Source: Myxococcales bacterium (GTDB lineage: Bacteria; Myxococcota_A; Polyangia; Polyangiales; GCA-016699535). From it: 64,000 nucleotides of DNA. Numbering within the stretch: position 1 is the first letter of the stretch; the number at the start of each line of letters is the position of its first letter. This document shows positions 1-8,734 of this stretch, one piece after another. The position numbers and the translations under genes are program-made. Location: the NCBI GenBank assembly GCA_020633325.1, contig JACKDX010000001.1, positions 496,001 through 560,000 on the forward strand, written 5' to 3'. The notes beneath the pieces are model-generated. The model saw only the letters and a program-made list of their open reading frames with translations, was not told the origin of the DNA and made no database searches.

Positions 1-165
1 ACTGAACCGCGGAATGTCGATCTGAGTGATGGGAATGGAAACAAAGTCGTTACCTTGTTTTCCAATCAGCTCGCCCTGAGATATGTACTTGCGCAAGTTA
101 TCTCGGATCTTTCCACGCACGATCTGTCGAAACCGAGAGTGATCGTGGTCGATTCTCAAGGACAT
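1..165 (-). CDS. YeaH/YhbH family protein (DUF444), 5' part only
   Basis: Only the first 55 codons lie in the window; the gene runs off the left edge. The protein starts [19 protein letters not shown], which matches the N-terminus of the DUF444 (YeaH/YhbH) family. Family members are known stress or starvation proteins encoded next to prkA and often spoVR; their biochemical role is not settled. The ATG lies 7 bp after the prkA stop, so the two are almost certainly co-transcribed. I expect spoVR beyond the left edge, by family habit and not from sequence seen here. Confidence 0.85.
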   Translation of the reverse strand, partial: MSLRIDHDHSRFRQIVRGKIRDNLRKYISQGELIGKQGNDFVSIPITQIDIPRFS

Positions 166-172
166 AGCCGCA

Positions 173-2239
173 CTACTTTTTTACGTCTCCCCGTGCGAAA
201 ATGCTGGACACGAATGCCAGCACATCATTGGCTGACGCTTCGTTGTAGCCGTAGTGCTTGATAAGCCGGCTTTTGATCACGTCGATCTTGTCTTGAGTGT
301 CCTTGTCGATAACATTCGCGACAAAACTACTGAGCTTTATCGAATCTTTCTGATCTTCAAAAAGCTTCATTTCTAACGCGCGACGCAGCCGATCGTTAGT
401 ATCGTACGCAAAAGTCTTCCCTTCGATGGCTAAGGCTCCTATGTAGTTCATAATTTCGCTTCGAAAGTCATCTTTGCGATTCTCCGGGATATCAATTTTC
501 TCTTCTATAGAACGCATAAGCCGCTCATCCGGCTCTTCGTCCCGGCCCGTATAGCGATTGCGCACCTTTTCCTTCAGTGCATACGCGCGGATGTTGTCGA
601 TGTAATTGGCGCAAATTCTTCCGATGGCTTCTTCATCTGCGCTGATCGCCCGCTGCACCTCATTCTTCACAATCTCTTCGTACTCGGATTTAACAACCCC
701 TATGAGCTCTCTGTAATGTTTGCGTTCTTCCTCATTGGAAATCAGCGAATGGTGTTTTACGCCTTTTTCCAGCTCATTGAGGACCATGAAGGGATTGATG
801 TAACCCTCAGCCCCGTCCCGCACCAACGTGTTTGAAATCTTATCTTGCACGTACCTTGGGGATATCCCCTCGAGTCCCTCGCGCTTTGTCTCCTTACGGA
901 GCTCTTTTACGTTGTCCTGCGTAAAGCCAGGAAGCACTTTGCCATCGTACAGCTTCATCTTCTGCAAGTGGGTAAGGTTGTGCTTCTTTGGCTGTTCCAA
1001 CCTCGTCAATACCGCCCACATCGCTGCAACTTCCAAGGTGTGCGGAGCGACATGCTTCCCCCGCAGCTTTTCCTGAGAGAAGTCTTTCTGATATATCCGT
1101 ATTTCTTGCTGGAGCTTGGTAATGTATGGAATGTCGATTTTGATGGTCCGGTCGCGCAGCGCCTCCATGAACTCGTTATTGAGCAACTTCTGATATTCTG
1201 CTTCATTAGTATGGCCAATGATGACCTCGTCAATGTCCGTTTGCGCGAATTTCTTTGGCTTGATTTTGTGCTCCTGAGTTGCTCCGAGCAGGTCATATAA
1301 GAATGCGACGTCCAGCTTTAGCACTTCGACGAATTCGACGATTCCACGGTTTGCTATATTGAATTCACCGTCGAAGTTAAATGCGCGGGGATCAGAATCA
1401 GAGCCGTACTCCGCTATTTTTCGATAGTTAATGTCACCGGTCAGTTCCGTTGAATCCTGATTTTTCTCATCTTTGGGTTGGAAGGTGCCGACCCCAACGC
1501 GGTCTTGTTCGCTGAGCACCAGTCGCTTAACCCGGATGTGATTTGCCACCACTTTGGCCCAGTCGCCCTGATGTTTTTCCATCAGCGCGTTAAAGATGAA
1601 ACGACACGCCGGGTCGAGCTCGCCTTCAACCTTCACCCGATAGCGATCATTGCCGAGCGCTAATTCGTGCAGCGCTTCCTTGCGCCACTCAACGGGGATG
1701 AGCCGAAGAGGTTCCTCATGCATGGGGCACGGATAGTTTCCGTGCTGCTCCTCTTGGTTGATCAGGCCAGTGCCTTGAAGGTTGCACCACTTGAAACTAT
1801 AGAGCGCGCCTTCAGGCGTGCGTGAGTAGTGTTCTAGGCCTTTCTTTAATAAGCGTGCGATGGTGCTTTTCGAGGAACCCACCGGCCCGTGAAGCAAAAT
1901 AACCCGGCGTTCCGGGCCGTACCCCTGAGAAGCGGCCTGCAACACGTGCACAAGGCGCATGAGGGAGATGTCCAATCCGAATATTGCATCTTTGCCATGA
2001 TCAATAGGATCGCTGAAAAAGGGGTACTTGATTAGCCGCTTTTTGTTATCGATATATTCTTCCTCGCCGTACGAAAGAATCATGTCATAGAGCCGTTGGA
2101 ATGCGTTCCGAGCGACCTGCGGCTTGTCACGGACAATTTGCAGGTAGTCCTCAAAAGATCCCTCCCAGTGCAGATTGCGGTATTGATCGTAATTCTGGAA
2201 ATTCGCGATGCGAGACACCATCTCAAAACGTGAGCTCAT
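173..2239 (-). CDS. prkA: PrkA family serine protein kinase (AAA-type)
   Basis: The protein is about 689 residues, the usual PrkA length. A Walker A motif, GPVGSSKST, lies at residues 119-127, after the conserved N-terminal block that places [14 protein letters not shown] upstream. The C-terminal half is charged and helical, as in PrkA, where it holds the kinase-like region. PrkA is a cytoplasmic starvation and stress kinase/ATPase that works with YeaH (and SpoVR) in enterobacteria. Two ATG codons are adjacent at 2242 and 2239; AGGAG lies 3 nt before the first and 6 nt before the second, so I chose the second. The yeaH gene follows after 7 bp. The leader has a 6-bp-stem hairpin at 2256-2276. 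Confidence 0.93.
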   Translation of the reverse strand: MSSRFEMVSRIANFQNYDQYRNLHWEGSFEDYLQIVRDKPQVARNAFQRLYDMILSYGEEEYIDNKKRLIKYPFFSDPIDHGKDAIFGLDISLMRLVHVLQAASQGYGPERRVILLHGPVGSSKSTIARLLKKGLEHYSRTPEGALYSFKWCNLQGTGLINQEEQHGNYPCPMHEEPLRLIPVEWRKEALHELALGNDRYRVKVEGELDPACRFIFNALMEKHQGDWAKVVANHIRVKRLVLSEQDRVGVGTFQPKDEKNQDSTELTGDINYRKIAEYGSDSDPRAFNFDGEFNIANRGIVEFVEVLKLDVAFLYDLLGATQEHKIKPKKFAQTDIDEVIIGHTNEAEYQKLLNNEFMEALRDRTIKIDIPYITKLQQEIRIYQKDFSQEKLRGKHVAPHTLEVAAMWAVLTRLEQPKKHNLTHLQKMKLYDGKVLPGFTQDNVKELRKETKREGLEGISPRYVQDKISNTLVRDGAEGYINPFMVLNELEKGVKHHSLISNEEERKHYRELIGVVKSEYEEIVKNEVQRAISADEEAIGRICANYIDNIRAYALKEKVRNRYTGRDEEPDERLMRSIEEKIDIPENRKDDFRSEIMNYIGALAIEGKTFAYDTNDRLRRALEMKLFEDQKDSIKLSSFVANVIDKDTQDKIDVIKSRLIKHYGYNEASANDVLAFVSSIFARGDVKK

Positions 2240-2255
2240 CATGTTCTCCTATCCG

Positions 2256-2276
2256 TGCTCGGTTTAGCATCGAGCA
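2256..2276 (-). promoter_or_regulatory. hairpin in the prkA leader
   Basis: The arms TGCTCG and CGAGCA form a perfect 6-bp stem around a 9-nt loop, 14-17 nt upstream of the prkA start. It may shape the mRNA leader or be an operator-like inverted repeat. There is no T-run beside it, so it is not a terminator. It may also be chance. Confidence 0.25.
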
Positions 2277-2391
2277 GATTCATCCCCACGAAACTACGCT
2301 TCTCCTAATAGGATATCGGACTCCGTCCGCCTATGCCAGAATGACTTCAAATGGGTATGATAACGAACTACACGTCGGTTGAGCGCCACAG

Positions 2392-2411
2392 AGCCACCGA
2401 TGGCTGTTTTT
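2392..2411 (+). terminator. hairpin plus T5, orphan terminator-like element
   Basis: The arms AGCCA (2392-2396) and TGGCT (2401-2405) flank a 4-nt loop and are followed by G and five T. This has the form of a short intrinsic terminator for plus-strand transcription. No plus-strand gene lies upstream in the window, so it would end either an unannotated transcript from the prkA-phoH gap or transcription antisense to prkA. The 5-bp stem is short, so chance is quite possible. Confidence 0.35.
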
Positions 2412-2422
2412 CACGAAATAGT

Positions 2423-2450
2423 TTGATATTACAGACGCTTTTGTTAAAGT
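2423..2450 (+). promoter_or_regulatory. candidate sigma70-type promoter of the PhoH gene
   Basis: TTGATA (2423-2428, five of six matches to the consensus), a 16-nt spacer and TAAAGT (2445-2450, four of six). The predicted transcription start falls at about 2456-2458, essentially on the GTG start codon at 2457. No Shine-Dalgarno sequence precedes that GTG. The arrangement predicts a leaderless or nearly leaderless mRNA. Confidence 0.45.
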
Positions 2451-2456
2451 GGCCAG

Positions 2457-3785
2457 GTGAGAAAAACTTATGTGTTGGACACGAACGTGCTCCTTCACGA
2501 CCCATTGGCCCTTTATAAGTTTGAAGACAACGACGTAGTTATTCCTGTTTACGTCATCGAAGAGATTGATCGCTTCAAGAAAGAGGCTAGCGAGCTCGGG
2601 CGTAATGCGCGAACAATTTCTCGTGAGATTGACAATCTTCGTGATCGCTCGAACGGGTCCTTGCAGAAGGGCATCGCGTTGGATAGTGGCGGATCAATGC
2701 GAGTGGCGGTGCCTAAGGACGCGCTAGAATGGAAGTCTCCGGACAATGCCGCAATGGACCATGCCATCCTGACAACGGCATTGCTCGTGCGCGATGAGAA
2801 TCCCGCATCGCCGACCGTGTTCGTCACAATGGACTCGAACTTGCGAATACGCGCAGACGCCTCCGGTCTCCATGCCGAGAACTACGAAGGGGGCCGGGTT
2901 GCCATTGATGAGCTGTATAGTGGAGTGGTCGAATGCGCAGCGAGCGCAGAACTGGTTGACAAGCTCGGTGGTCGTCTGACTGTGAGCATTACGGAACTGG
3001 CTTCGGAGCAGGATATTTCTGCGAACGCTTGCGTGATTTTACGAGACACTGCCCAGAGCAGTCATACAGCGTTGGGACGCCGCTATAAAAATACAGACGA
3101 GATACGACCGCTGAGGGTCCCGAAAGAGGGGGCATGGGGTGTGCGTCCACGAAATAAGGAGCAGAATTTCGCTGTGGATCTTTTGCTGGATGACACCATT
3201 AACTTGGTGACGTTGATTGGGAAGGCGGGCACCGGCAAGACGCTCTTGGCTATTGCGTGTGGTCTAAAGAAAGTGGTGGAAGAGGGCGTTTATGCGCGGC
3301 TGCTGGTATCGCGACCCATCTTCCCTCTGGGCAAAGATATTGGATATCTTCCGGGAGATTTGGAAGAAAAACTGAACCCGTGGATGCAGCCCATCTTCGA
3401 CAATCTGGAATACATTTTTACTACAGGGAGCACGCGTATGTCGCAGGCTCGAAGCTATATGGAGCTAGTCGCGAGCGGCATTATTGAAGTGGAGCCTCTG
3501 ACCTATATCAGAGGTCGCTCTTTGCCTAATCAGTTTCTCATCGTGGATGAGGCTCAAAATCTTACACCTCACGAAGTAAAGACGATCATCACCCGATGTG
3601 GGAGTGAAACCAAGATTGTCCTCACCGGCGATCCCTATCAAATCGATAATCCATATGTTGACTCAGAGAGTAACGGGCTCACGGTATTGGCGGAGCGATT
3701 TCGACCCGAGGCCATTGCAGCGCATATGACGCTGAAAAAAGGCGAGCGAAGCGAGCTGGCGGAGCGGGCAACGCAATTGTTATAA
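2457..3785 (+). CDS. PhoH-like ATPase with N-terminal PIN domain
   Basis: The 442-residue protein begins RKTYVLDTNVLLHDP, the first acidic strand of a PIN nuclease domain (about residues 1-135). From about residue 220 it has a PhoH-type ATPase domain with Walker A GKAGTGKT and a Walker B-like FLIVDEAQN. This two-domain architecture is the PhoH2/YlaK type, an ATP-dependent RNA helicase/ribonuclease in the characterised cases. The start is GTG with no visible ribosome-binding site and a candidate promoter ending 6 bp upstream, which suggests leaderless translation. It is transcribed divergently from prkA and converges on coaD with a 13-bp gap. Confidence 0.92.
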   Translation: MRKTYVLDTNVLLHDPLALYKFEDNDVVIPVYVIEEIDRFKKEASELGRNARTISREIDNLRDRSNGSLQKGIALDSGGSMRVAVPKDALEWKSPDNAAMDHAILTTALLVRDENPASPTVFVTMDSNLRIRADASGLHAENYEGGRVAIDELYSGVVECAASAELVDKLGGRLTVSITELASEQDISANACVILRDTAQSSHTALGRRYKNTDEIRPLRVPKEGAWGVRPRNKEQNFAVDLLLDDTINLVTLIGKAGTGKTLLAIACGLKKVVEEGVYARLLVSRPIFPLGKDIGYLPGDLEEKLNPWMQPIFDNLEYIFTTGSTRMSQARSYMELVASGIIEVEPLTYIRGRSLPNQFLIVDEAQNLTPHEVKTIITRCGSETKIVLTGDPYQIDNPYVDSESNGLTVLAERFRPEAIAAHMTLKKGERSELAERATQLL

Positions 3786-3798
3786 TAGGTCGCGCGCG

Positions 3799-4281
3799 CT
3801 ATCGAGTGGAAAGTTTGGCCAGAAGTCGCTGGTGGACCACGTTTGGAACGAGGCTGGATATGTCTCCCCCCAACTTTGCAACCTCCTTAACCAAACCTGA
3901 TGCGACGTAGAAATATGCATCATTTGCCATAATAAAAATGGTTTCGATGTCCTCGCTCAGTTTCCGATTCATGTTGGCCATCTGCAACTCGTATTCAAAA
4001 TCTGCAACTGCACGTAAACCTCGTAAAATTACGCGGGACCCCTTGTGACGCACAAAGTTCACTAAAAGCCCTTCAAATGCATCAACCTCTACACGATCTT
4101 CATCTATAAATACTTCGCGGATCATGTCCATGCGCTCCTCGGCGCTAAATAGTGCTGTCTTTTTCGGGTTTGAGAGTACGCCAACAATTACTTTGTCGAA
4201 TGCCACTAGACCACCGTTGATGATACTCACATGCCCTTGGGTAATGGGGTCGAAAGAGCCAGGGTAAACGGCAATTTTCAT
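3799..4281 (-). CDS. coaD: phosphopantetheine adenylyltransferase
   Basis: The product transfers AMP from ATP to 4'-phosphopantetheine, the penultimate step of coenzyme A synthesis, in the cytoplasm. It is 160 residues, the family norm, and begins MKIAVYPGSFDPITQGH, containing the nucleotidyltransferase TxGH motif. The conserved RGLRAVADFEYELQMA block and the C-terminal ISSLVP segment follow. The frame is open 14 codons further upstream, but the ATG at 4281 has AAGGA just ahead of it and matches the family N-terminus. The start lies 7 bp after the rsmD stop; coaD beside rsmD is a common pairing. Confidence 0.96.
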   Translation of the reverse strand: MKIAVYPGSFDPITQGHVSIINGGLVAFDKVIVGVLSNPKKTALFSAEERMDMIREVFIDEDRVEVDAFEGLLVNFVRHKGSRVILRGLRAVADFEYELQMANMNRKLSEDIETIFIMANDAYFYVASGLVKEVAKLGGDISSLVPNVVHQRLLAKLSTR

Positions 4282-4288
4282 TTGTTCC

Positions 4289-4876
4289 TTATATCCCATG
4301 TGTGGTCGTTGCTGAAGTGCCAATCACTACAGAGGTGCTTCCATAATGGTATGTCTTAACGGCAGTGAAAGATGAGGGGAGATTGGGCGGATGCGGCGTA
4401 GCGTGTTCGACCACCAGTGTTGCTGTGGTGCTCAAACAGGCATGGGTGAGGAGTTCTTTTAGCAGTGGACCGACGAGCCCAATCTTGGCGTACGGCGGGT
4501 CTAAAAATGCGAGATCGAAACCATGACTGGGCCAACGATTCCGTTTGAAAAGCGGTGTCAACGATTCTGCCAAATCGTATCGTTCAGTTGTAATGCGTGT
4601 CGAAAGACCCAGCAGCAATGCATTTTGGTGAATGGATGCGATCACCCGAGGGTCATTGTCCACCAGCGTGGCATGCGAAGCCCCCCGCGATAGCATCTCA
4701 AAGGAAAAGGCGCCCGTTCCTGCGAAAAGATCTAAGACATGTGTGCCAGCAATAAGATTTCGGGCCTGAAGTGCTGAGGAAAGACCTTCCCTAACGCGAT
4801 CCGAAGTGGGGCGCACTTGGCAGGAATCGGGTGTCTCGATGCGTCTCCCGCGGAGCGAGCCGCCAACAATGCGCAT
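4289..4876 (-). CDS. rsmD: 16S rRNA (guanine966-N2)-methyltransferase
   Basis: RsmD methylates G966 of 16S rRNA using S-adenosylmethionine. The 195-residue protein starts MRIVGGSLRGRRI, followed by the RPTSDRVREGL block typical of the family. The AdoMet-binding motif is VLDLFAGTGAFSFE and the catalytic motif is LDPPY (the NPPY position) in FLDPPYAKIG. It sits immediately upstream of coaD in a two-gene operon. The start ATG at 4876 is 9 bp from the stop of the PEGA gene upstream on the same strand. Confidence 0.94.
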   Translation of the reverse strand: MRIVGGSLRGRRIETPDSCQVRPTSDRVREGLSSALQARNLIAGTHVLDLFAGTGAFSFEMLSRGASHATLVDNDPRVIASIHQNALLLGLSTRITTERYDLAESLTPLFKRNRWPSHGFDLAFLDPPYAKIGLVGPLLKELLTHACLSTTATLVVEHATPHPPNLPSSFTAVKTYHYGSTSVVIGTSATTTHGI

Positions 4877-4885
4877 AACATCCGT

Positions 4886-6082
4886 TCAAAAACGCAAAGA
4901 AGCGTTTAGCACGGCGTAATTACGTCCCACGAGGGGCATTATTTCAAGCCTCGGGGCTTTTGCGTAATAGTCGTCGTCCGCTTCCTCTGTACTGTCACCG
5001 TCATCGCCATCCAGCATCAACAAGGTGATACCCACCCCAATGCTGACTACGCCAACGCCTAGAAACACGTACTGGAGCACTTGAAGCAGGTCGGCTTCGT
5101 CGCAAAGCGATGCGACACGGCCGGGGTCCACACTGCTATTCGGAGGCGTGCCAGTGAACCCATCTTTCGCAGCCCCACAAATGTTCCTTCCCGCAAGTCC
5201 CGGTAGCCCGCGGTACATGTCCATATCAGCATCGTTGTCGATCGCATAAACCCGCAGCATGGAATACGCGGTGAGACCCAAAAACACCGCGCCAAGTCCT
5301 AGGGTTCCCCATCCCAACCACGTGGCTTCCGAAGAAGAATGGTTAGAGTCGTCACTCTCGTCCGATTGCACCTCTAAGGCCACCGTGACACGGGTTGTGT
5401 CCTTCCTTCTGATCTCGATAGTGCGGTTAAAAGAGTTGTATCCCGGAGCGGACACCACCAACTCGTGGCGACCTTCAGGTACCGTTGCCGTTACCTCGGA
5501 GCTTCGGTCTCCACCAAGCACGAGATTGCCGTCGAGTCGCACTTCAGCATTCTCGGGCTCATTCACCCTTACAACAATGGAACCTGTAGATGGACGCTGA
5601 GCGAGTTCCACGATGTACTGCGATGCAATCTTGGTAAGGTCCCTGGATTCGAGCACACTGCGGGGCACAGTGGCATTAAGCACGTATTCAATCTGCCGAG
5701 AGTCCAGATCAAAGATGTTAAGCTTTAAAAAGAAATCATAATCACTCGAGCGATTGGTGCGTTTCAGTGTTCCGTAAATGGTTTTGGCCACGCCCAAGGA
5801 TCGGCTGATACTGGTGAGGCACACGTTGTCTAAGGAATTGCACCCATGGGCGAGGCTGAGCTGTTGGACGGAAACGCTTTTATCGAGCACCTGCCAGTTG
5901 CTGCGCTGCTTCGCCTGCGCTCGAAGCGCATCGCTGAGATTTTGAGCAAGGGCATCGTCGCCCTCGATGGATTGTATCCCCAGGACGGCAACGGTTGCCG
6001 GCGGCTTGGCTTGGGCGTCCGCTCGCGCTGACCAACCGCATCCCAACACAATAAGAGCCAAAATGACTTCACATTGATTCAT
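4886..6082 (-). CDS. PEGA-domain membrane protein with signal peptide
   Basis: I place the start at 6082, where MNQCEVILALIVL begins a clear signal peptide; the frame stays open to 6169 but that would overlap the divergent hydrolase gene. The mature protein has an N-terminal domain of about 170 residues resembling the nucleotide-free fold seen in TolB/FlgO-like proteins (weak). A PEGA domain follows (the VRVNEPENAEVRLDG region, with VPEGRHELVVSAPGY). Then come two membrane segments (WLGWGTLGLGAVFLGLTAYS and VLQYVFLGVGVVSIGVGITL) around a loop with several Cys. PEGA domains are common in Myxococcota surface proteins; the function is unknown. Confidence 0.8.
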   Translation of the reverse strand: MNQCEVILALIVLGCGWSARADAQAKPPATVAVLGIQSIEGDDALAQNLSDALRAQAKQRSNWQVLDKSVSVQQLSLAHGCNSLDNVCLTSISRSLGVAKTIYGTLKRTNRSSDYDFFLKLNIFDLDSRQIEYVLNATVPRSVLESRDLTKIASQYIVELAQRPSTGSIVVRVNEPENAEVRLDGNLVLGGDRSSEVTATVPEGRHELVVSAPGYNSFNRTIEIRRKDTTRVTVALEVQSDESDDSNHSSSEATWLGWGTLGLGAVFLGLTAYSMLRVYAIDNDADMDMYRGLPGLAGRNICGAAKDGFTGTPPNSSVDPGRVASLCDEADLLQVLQYVFLGVGVVSIGVGITLLMLDGDDGDSTEEADDDYYAKAPRLEIMPLVGRNYAVLNASLRF

Positions 6083-6126
6083 ACACGCCTTGCGCCATTC
6101 AAAGGCGGGTATGCTAGCATGCTCAT

Positions 6127-6927
6127 GTGCAGGTACAAACCATCCCGCTCTTACGCGACAATTATGCATATTTGTTGCTTGATAAAGAGGCCGGCACCGC
6201 GGTGGTGATTGACCCTTCAGAGCCAGGGCCCATCATACAAGAACTGGACCTGCAAGGGCTAAGGCTCATCGAGATTTGGTGCACCCACCACCACTTGGAC
6301 CATACTGGGGGTGTGGCAGAGCTGGTCCATCGTTACGGTCCGAGGCATGTCGTTGGCAGCACTTACGATATGAAGCATGACCGCATTCCATATCAGAATG
6401 TGGGAGTCACTGAAGAAACCGGTTGGCGCTATGGCGATGAAGAGGTTGGGGTGCTGAGTCTTCCCGGTCACACGTTGGGTGCTTTAGGTTACGTGATTTC
6501 AGAGGCACTTTTCTCGGGGGATGTACTGTTCGTGGCCGGTTGCGGATATGTGTTTGAGGGAACGATGGCGCAGATGTGGTCGTCCTTGGAAAAACTCCGC
6601 AAGTTGAAGCCGTCCATTCAGCTGTATTGTGGCCATGAATATGCCCTCGACAATTTGAGCTTTGCTCAAACGGTGGAGCCTAACAATCACGCCATCGGAG
6701 CGAAAATTGTAAGTGTCAAAGCAGCCCTAACAGAAGGGATGCATAGTGTCCCTTCGCCGATGGGCACGGAGTTCGACGTCAATCCTTTCTTGCGATGGGA
6801 CCAGCCGGAGGTGATTGCTTTTGCCGCACGCCAAGCTTTGTCCGCGAACGCAAGCAGTCCCATTAGCGTATTTAGCGCTATCCGCGAGGCGAAGAATCAG
6901 TTTCGCGCTCCGCCTCGATTGGGCTAG
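6127..6927 (+). CDS. gloB: hydroxyacylglutathione hydrolase (glyoxalase II)-like metallo-beta-lactamase fold protein
   Basis: The fold signature HxHxDH is present at residues 54-59 (THHHLDH), followed by LPGHTLG, SGDVLFVAGCG and CGHEYAL, the remaining metal ligands of glyoxalase II. GloB cleaves S-D-lactoylglutathione to D-lactate and glutathione, ending methylglyoxal detoxification. The 266-residue length and the C-terminal ANPFLRW-like segment (VNPFLRWDQPEV) fit glyoxalase II better than generic MBL hydrolases. The start is GTG at 6127. A glutathione reductase gene at 28.4 kb supports a glutathione-using cell. Its 3' end overlaps the convergent exonuclease gene by 4 bp. Confidence 0.88.
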   Translation: MQVQTIPLLRDNYAYLLLDKEAGTAVVIDPSEPGPIIQELDLQGLRLIEIWCTHHHLDHTGGVAELVHRYGPRHVVGSTYDMKHDRIPYQNVGVTEETGWRYGDEEVGVLSLPGHTLGALGYVISEALFSGDVLFVAGCGYVFEGTMAQMWSSLEKLRKLKPSIQLYCGHEYALDNLSFAQTVEPNNHAIGAKIVSVKAALTEGMHSVPSPMGTEFDVNPFLRWDQPEVIAFAARQALSANASSPISVFSAIREAKNQFRAPPRLG

Positions 6928-7688
6928 GTGCCCCGCATGCGCGCCCGCCACGCAGTGAACTCAGCTGCCTGCCGTTCCGCGTATTGGGTTTGCAGGCGGA
7001 TCAGATCATCATAACGGTCAGGAAGCTTGGTAGCCATGGCTACCAATACCCGCCACGCGGCCTCGGCATCTCCAGAAGCGCGATGCGCATTGTCTAAAGT
7101 AATATTGAGTCTCTTACACATATCCGTGAGTTTCTTGCCTTTTTCATACTTAAAAAGCTCCCGGGCCCACACCAATGGATCAATCCATACTACACTCTCA
7201 TCGAGTGCCGGGGCGACAAGGTCGAAGGCAACGTCTGCGCGTTGTGTCTCAGCAAGCAAAAAAGCACGATCAAAAGCGGCGTTGTATGCGACTGGAATTC
7301 GGCCGCTGAGCATGCTCATCACGTTTTCCCATGCCGATGCAAAGGTCGGCGCATTGGCTAACATCTCATCGGTAATCCCATGAATCGCTCTTGATTCCTC
7401 CGGAACCGGAATGCCGGGGTTGATGAGTTGCTCATAGCGATGCGTGCAATAACCATTTTCCACGCATACAATTCCGATCTCTAGGATCCGATCGGTCGAG
7501 GCATCTCGGCCTGTGGTTTCAAAATCAATGATGCACAAGGAGGATTCGCGCCAGCGGCTACCCGCAGCCACGTGTGTGCAAAGCCCCTCGACAACATAGG
7601 CGCTCCTGTCCATGTCCTCTGCAATTCCCGGATAGTGATGCCCCGTGGGAAAGCAGCCGCAGTTATGTGCATCTCGCGTGTAAATCAC
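6924..7688 (-). CDS. DnaQ-like 3'-5' exonuclease (DNA polymerase III epsilon family)
   Basis: Carries a DEDDh exonuclease domain: IIDFETTG at residues 53-60 (D55, E57), YNAAFDRAFL for the second Asp, and AHRASGDAEAA with the His and last Asp. This fold removes 3' nucleotides from DNA or RNA; the PolIII epsilon proofreading subunit is the best known member. No polymerase or clamp-binding partner is nearby, so a stand-alone exonuclease is as likely as true epsilon. About 48 residues with two Cys and several His precede the domain. The ATG overlaps the stop of the upstream CNBD gene (ATGA), implying translational coupling. Confidence 0.85.
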   Translation of the reverse strand: MIYTRDAHNCGCFPTGHHYPGIAEDMDRSAYVVEGLCTHVAAGSRWRESSLCIIDFETTGRDASTDRILEIGIVCVENGYCTHRYEQLINPGIPVPEESRAIHGITDEMLANAPTFASAWENVMSMLSGRIPVAYNAAFDRAFLLAETQRADVAFDLVAPALDESVVWIDPLVWARELFKYEKGKKLTDMCKRLNITLDNAHRASGDAEAAWRVLVAMATKLPDRYDDLIRLQTQYAERQAAEFTAWRARMRGT

Positions 7689-8167
7689 TGAAACTTACCG
7701 GACATGCTGAGGAACGTCACCTTGGCATTGGTCTCGCGCAATCTGGAGGATAGAAGCGCAACAAAATTCCAAAGGAACTCATAGGCGAGATCCTTATGCA
7801 CGAACAGTAGGTCCTCGAGCTCATCTTTCTTCAGGATGAGCAAGAGACAATCCGTGTGAGCGTGGGCGTCCGCGCTGCGGGGGAAGTCATCGATCAACGA
7901 CATCTCACCAAAAACGCTACCGGGTCCAAGAACAGCCAATGCTTCTTCGCCCATACCACTGACCTGCGTTGATATTCGCACTTTGCCTTCAATGATGAGG
8001 CACACGGTATCACCCGCATCGCCTTCCCTAAAGATGGTGCTTCCATGGGAGACGGATTCCTTTTTGGCAATGCTTGCGACGAGCTTGAGCCCTTTTGGGG
8101 ATATGCCCTCAAACAAGCGAGTACCCGCGAGCAGATGCTCAAAATCCTCGGAGGCGATGTCGTCCAT
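7685..8167 (-). CDS. cyclic nucleotide-binding domain protein
   Basis: The 160-residue protein is almost entirely one CNBD: LFEGISPKGLKLVAS, then GSTIFREGDAGDTVCLIIEG and the phosphate-binding cassette GSVFGEMSLIDDFPRSADAHA. The cassette keeps the Glu and Arg used for cyclic nucleotide binding. There is no DNA-binding helix-turn-helix, so it is not a Crp-type regulator. A C-terminal helix of about 35 residues could mediate protein contacts. It lies between a pilin gene (15 bp upstream) and the exonuclease gene (4-bp overlap downstream). Effector and partner are unknown. Confidence 0.87.
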   Translation of the reverse strand: MDDIASEDFEHLLAGTRLFEGISPKGLKLVASIAKKESVSHGSTIFREGDAGDTVCLIIEGKVRISTQVSGMGEEALAVLGPGSVFGEMSLIDDFPRSADAHAHTDCLLLILKKDELEDLLFVHKDLAYEFLWNFVALLSSRLRETNAKVTFLSMSGKFQ

Positions 8168-8182
8168 ACTATCTAAACCAAG

Positions 8183-8734
8183 TTATTCGCTCTCATTGAC
8201 AATATACATGCCGACCGAATGATATAAAACATTGGAGGCATCACTGCCTGTGGCCAGTTCAAAACGGCTAAACACGCTGTCCCCATCCAGATCGCCCATG
8301 GCCATAAAGGTGTATAGCGTCGTACTCGCCCCCATGTCACATGCAGACGTCCCGCCGTTCGCAACGAGACGATATCCGTAATAGACCGGGTCACTGATAC
8401 TAAAGCCCAACGACTTATACTCTGCCACTGCAAGGAAATTTGCCTGTTGTTTTGCTGCCGTAGGGACGGCTGGGAGCAGGGAGGTGGTTCCCACAATACA
8501 ATGGCCAGCGGTCCCACTGCCCACCCCTTGGGATCCTGCGGAGGCTTGTAGATAATAGGCTGCAGAGCCCTTAAACATAAGGTTGAGGTTGGTCAGTGCT
8601 TCTGAAGTTTTTGATCGTGCGACGTAACCCATAAATCCTGGAATGCCGATTGCCAAAAGGACACTCAATGTCGCAAGAACGACAATAAGCTCGATTAGGG
8701 TGAAACCTTTAGCGATTCCTTTACGTGTCTTCAT
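8183..8734 (-). CDS. type IV pilin-like prepilin
   Basis: It has a 10-residue basic leader ending in Gly followed by FTLIELIVVLATLSVLLAIG, the class III signal peptide cut by prepilin peptidase between G10 and F11. Glu at mature position 5 is present. The mature protein is 173 residues with a non-conserved C-terminal domain and two Cys that may form a loop (around GHCIVG and SACDMG). It could be a major pilin, a minor pilin or a type II secretion pseudopilin; the window shows no assembly genes. Its first 4 bases overlap the end of the upstream pseudokinase gene. Confidence 0.88.
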   Translation of the reverse strand: MKTRKGIAKGFTLIELIVVLATLSVLLAIGIPGFMGYVARSKTSEALTNLNLMFKGSAAYYLQASAGSQGVGSGTAGHCIVGTTSLLPAVPTAAKQQANFLAVAEYKSLGFSISDPVYYGYRLVANGGTSACDMGASTTLYTFMAMGDLDGDSVFSRFELATGSDASNVLYHSVGMYIVNESE

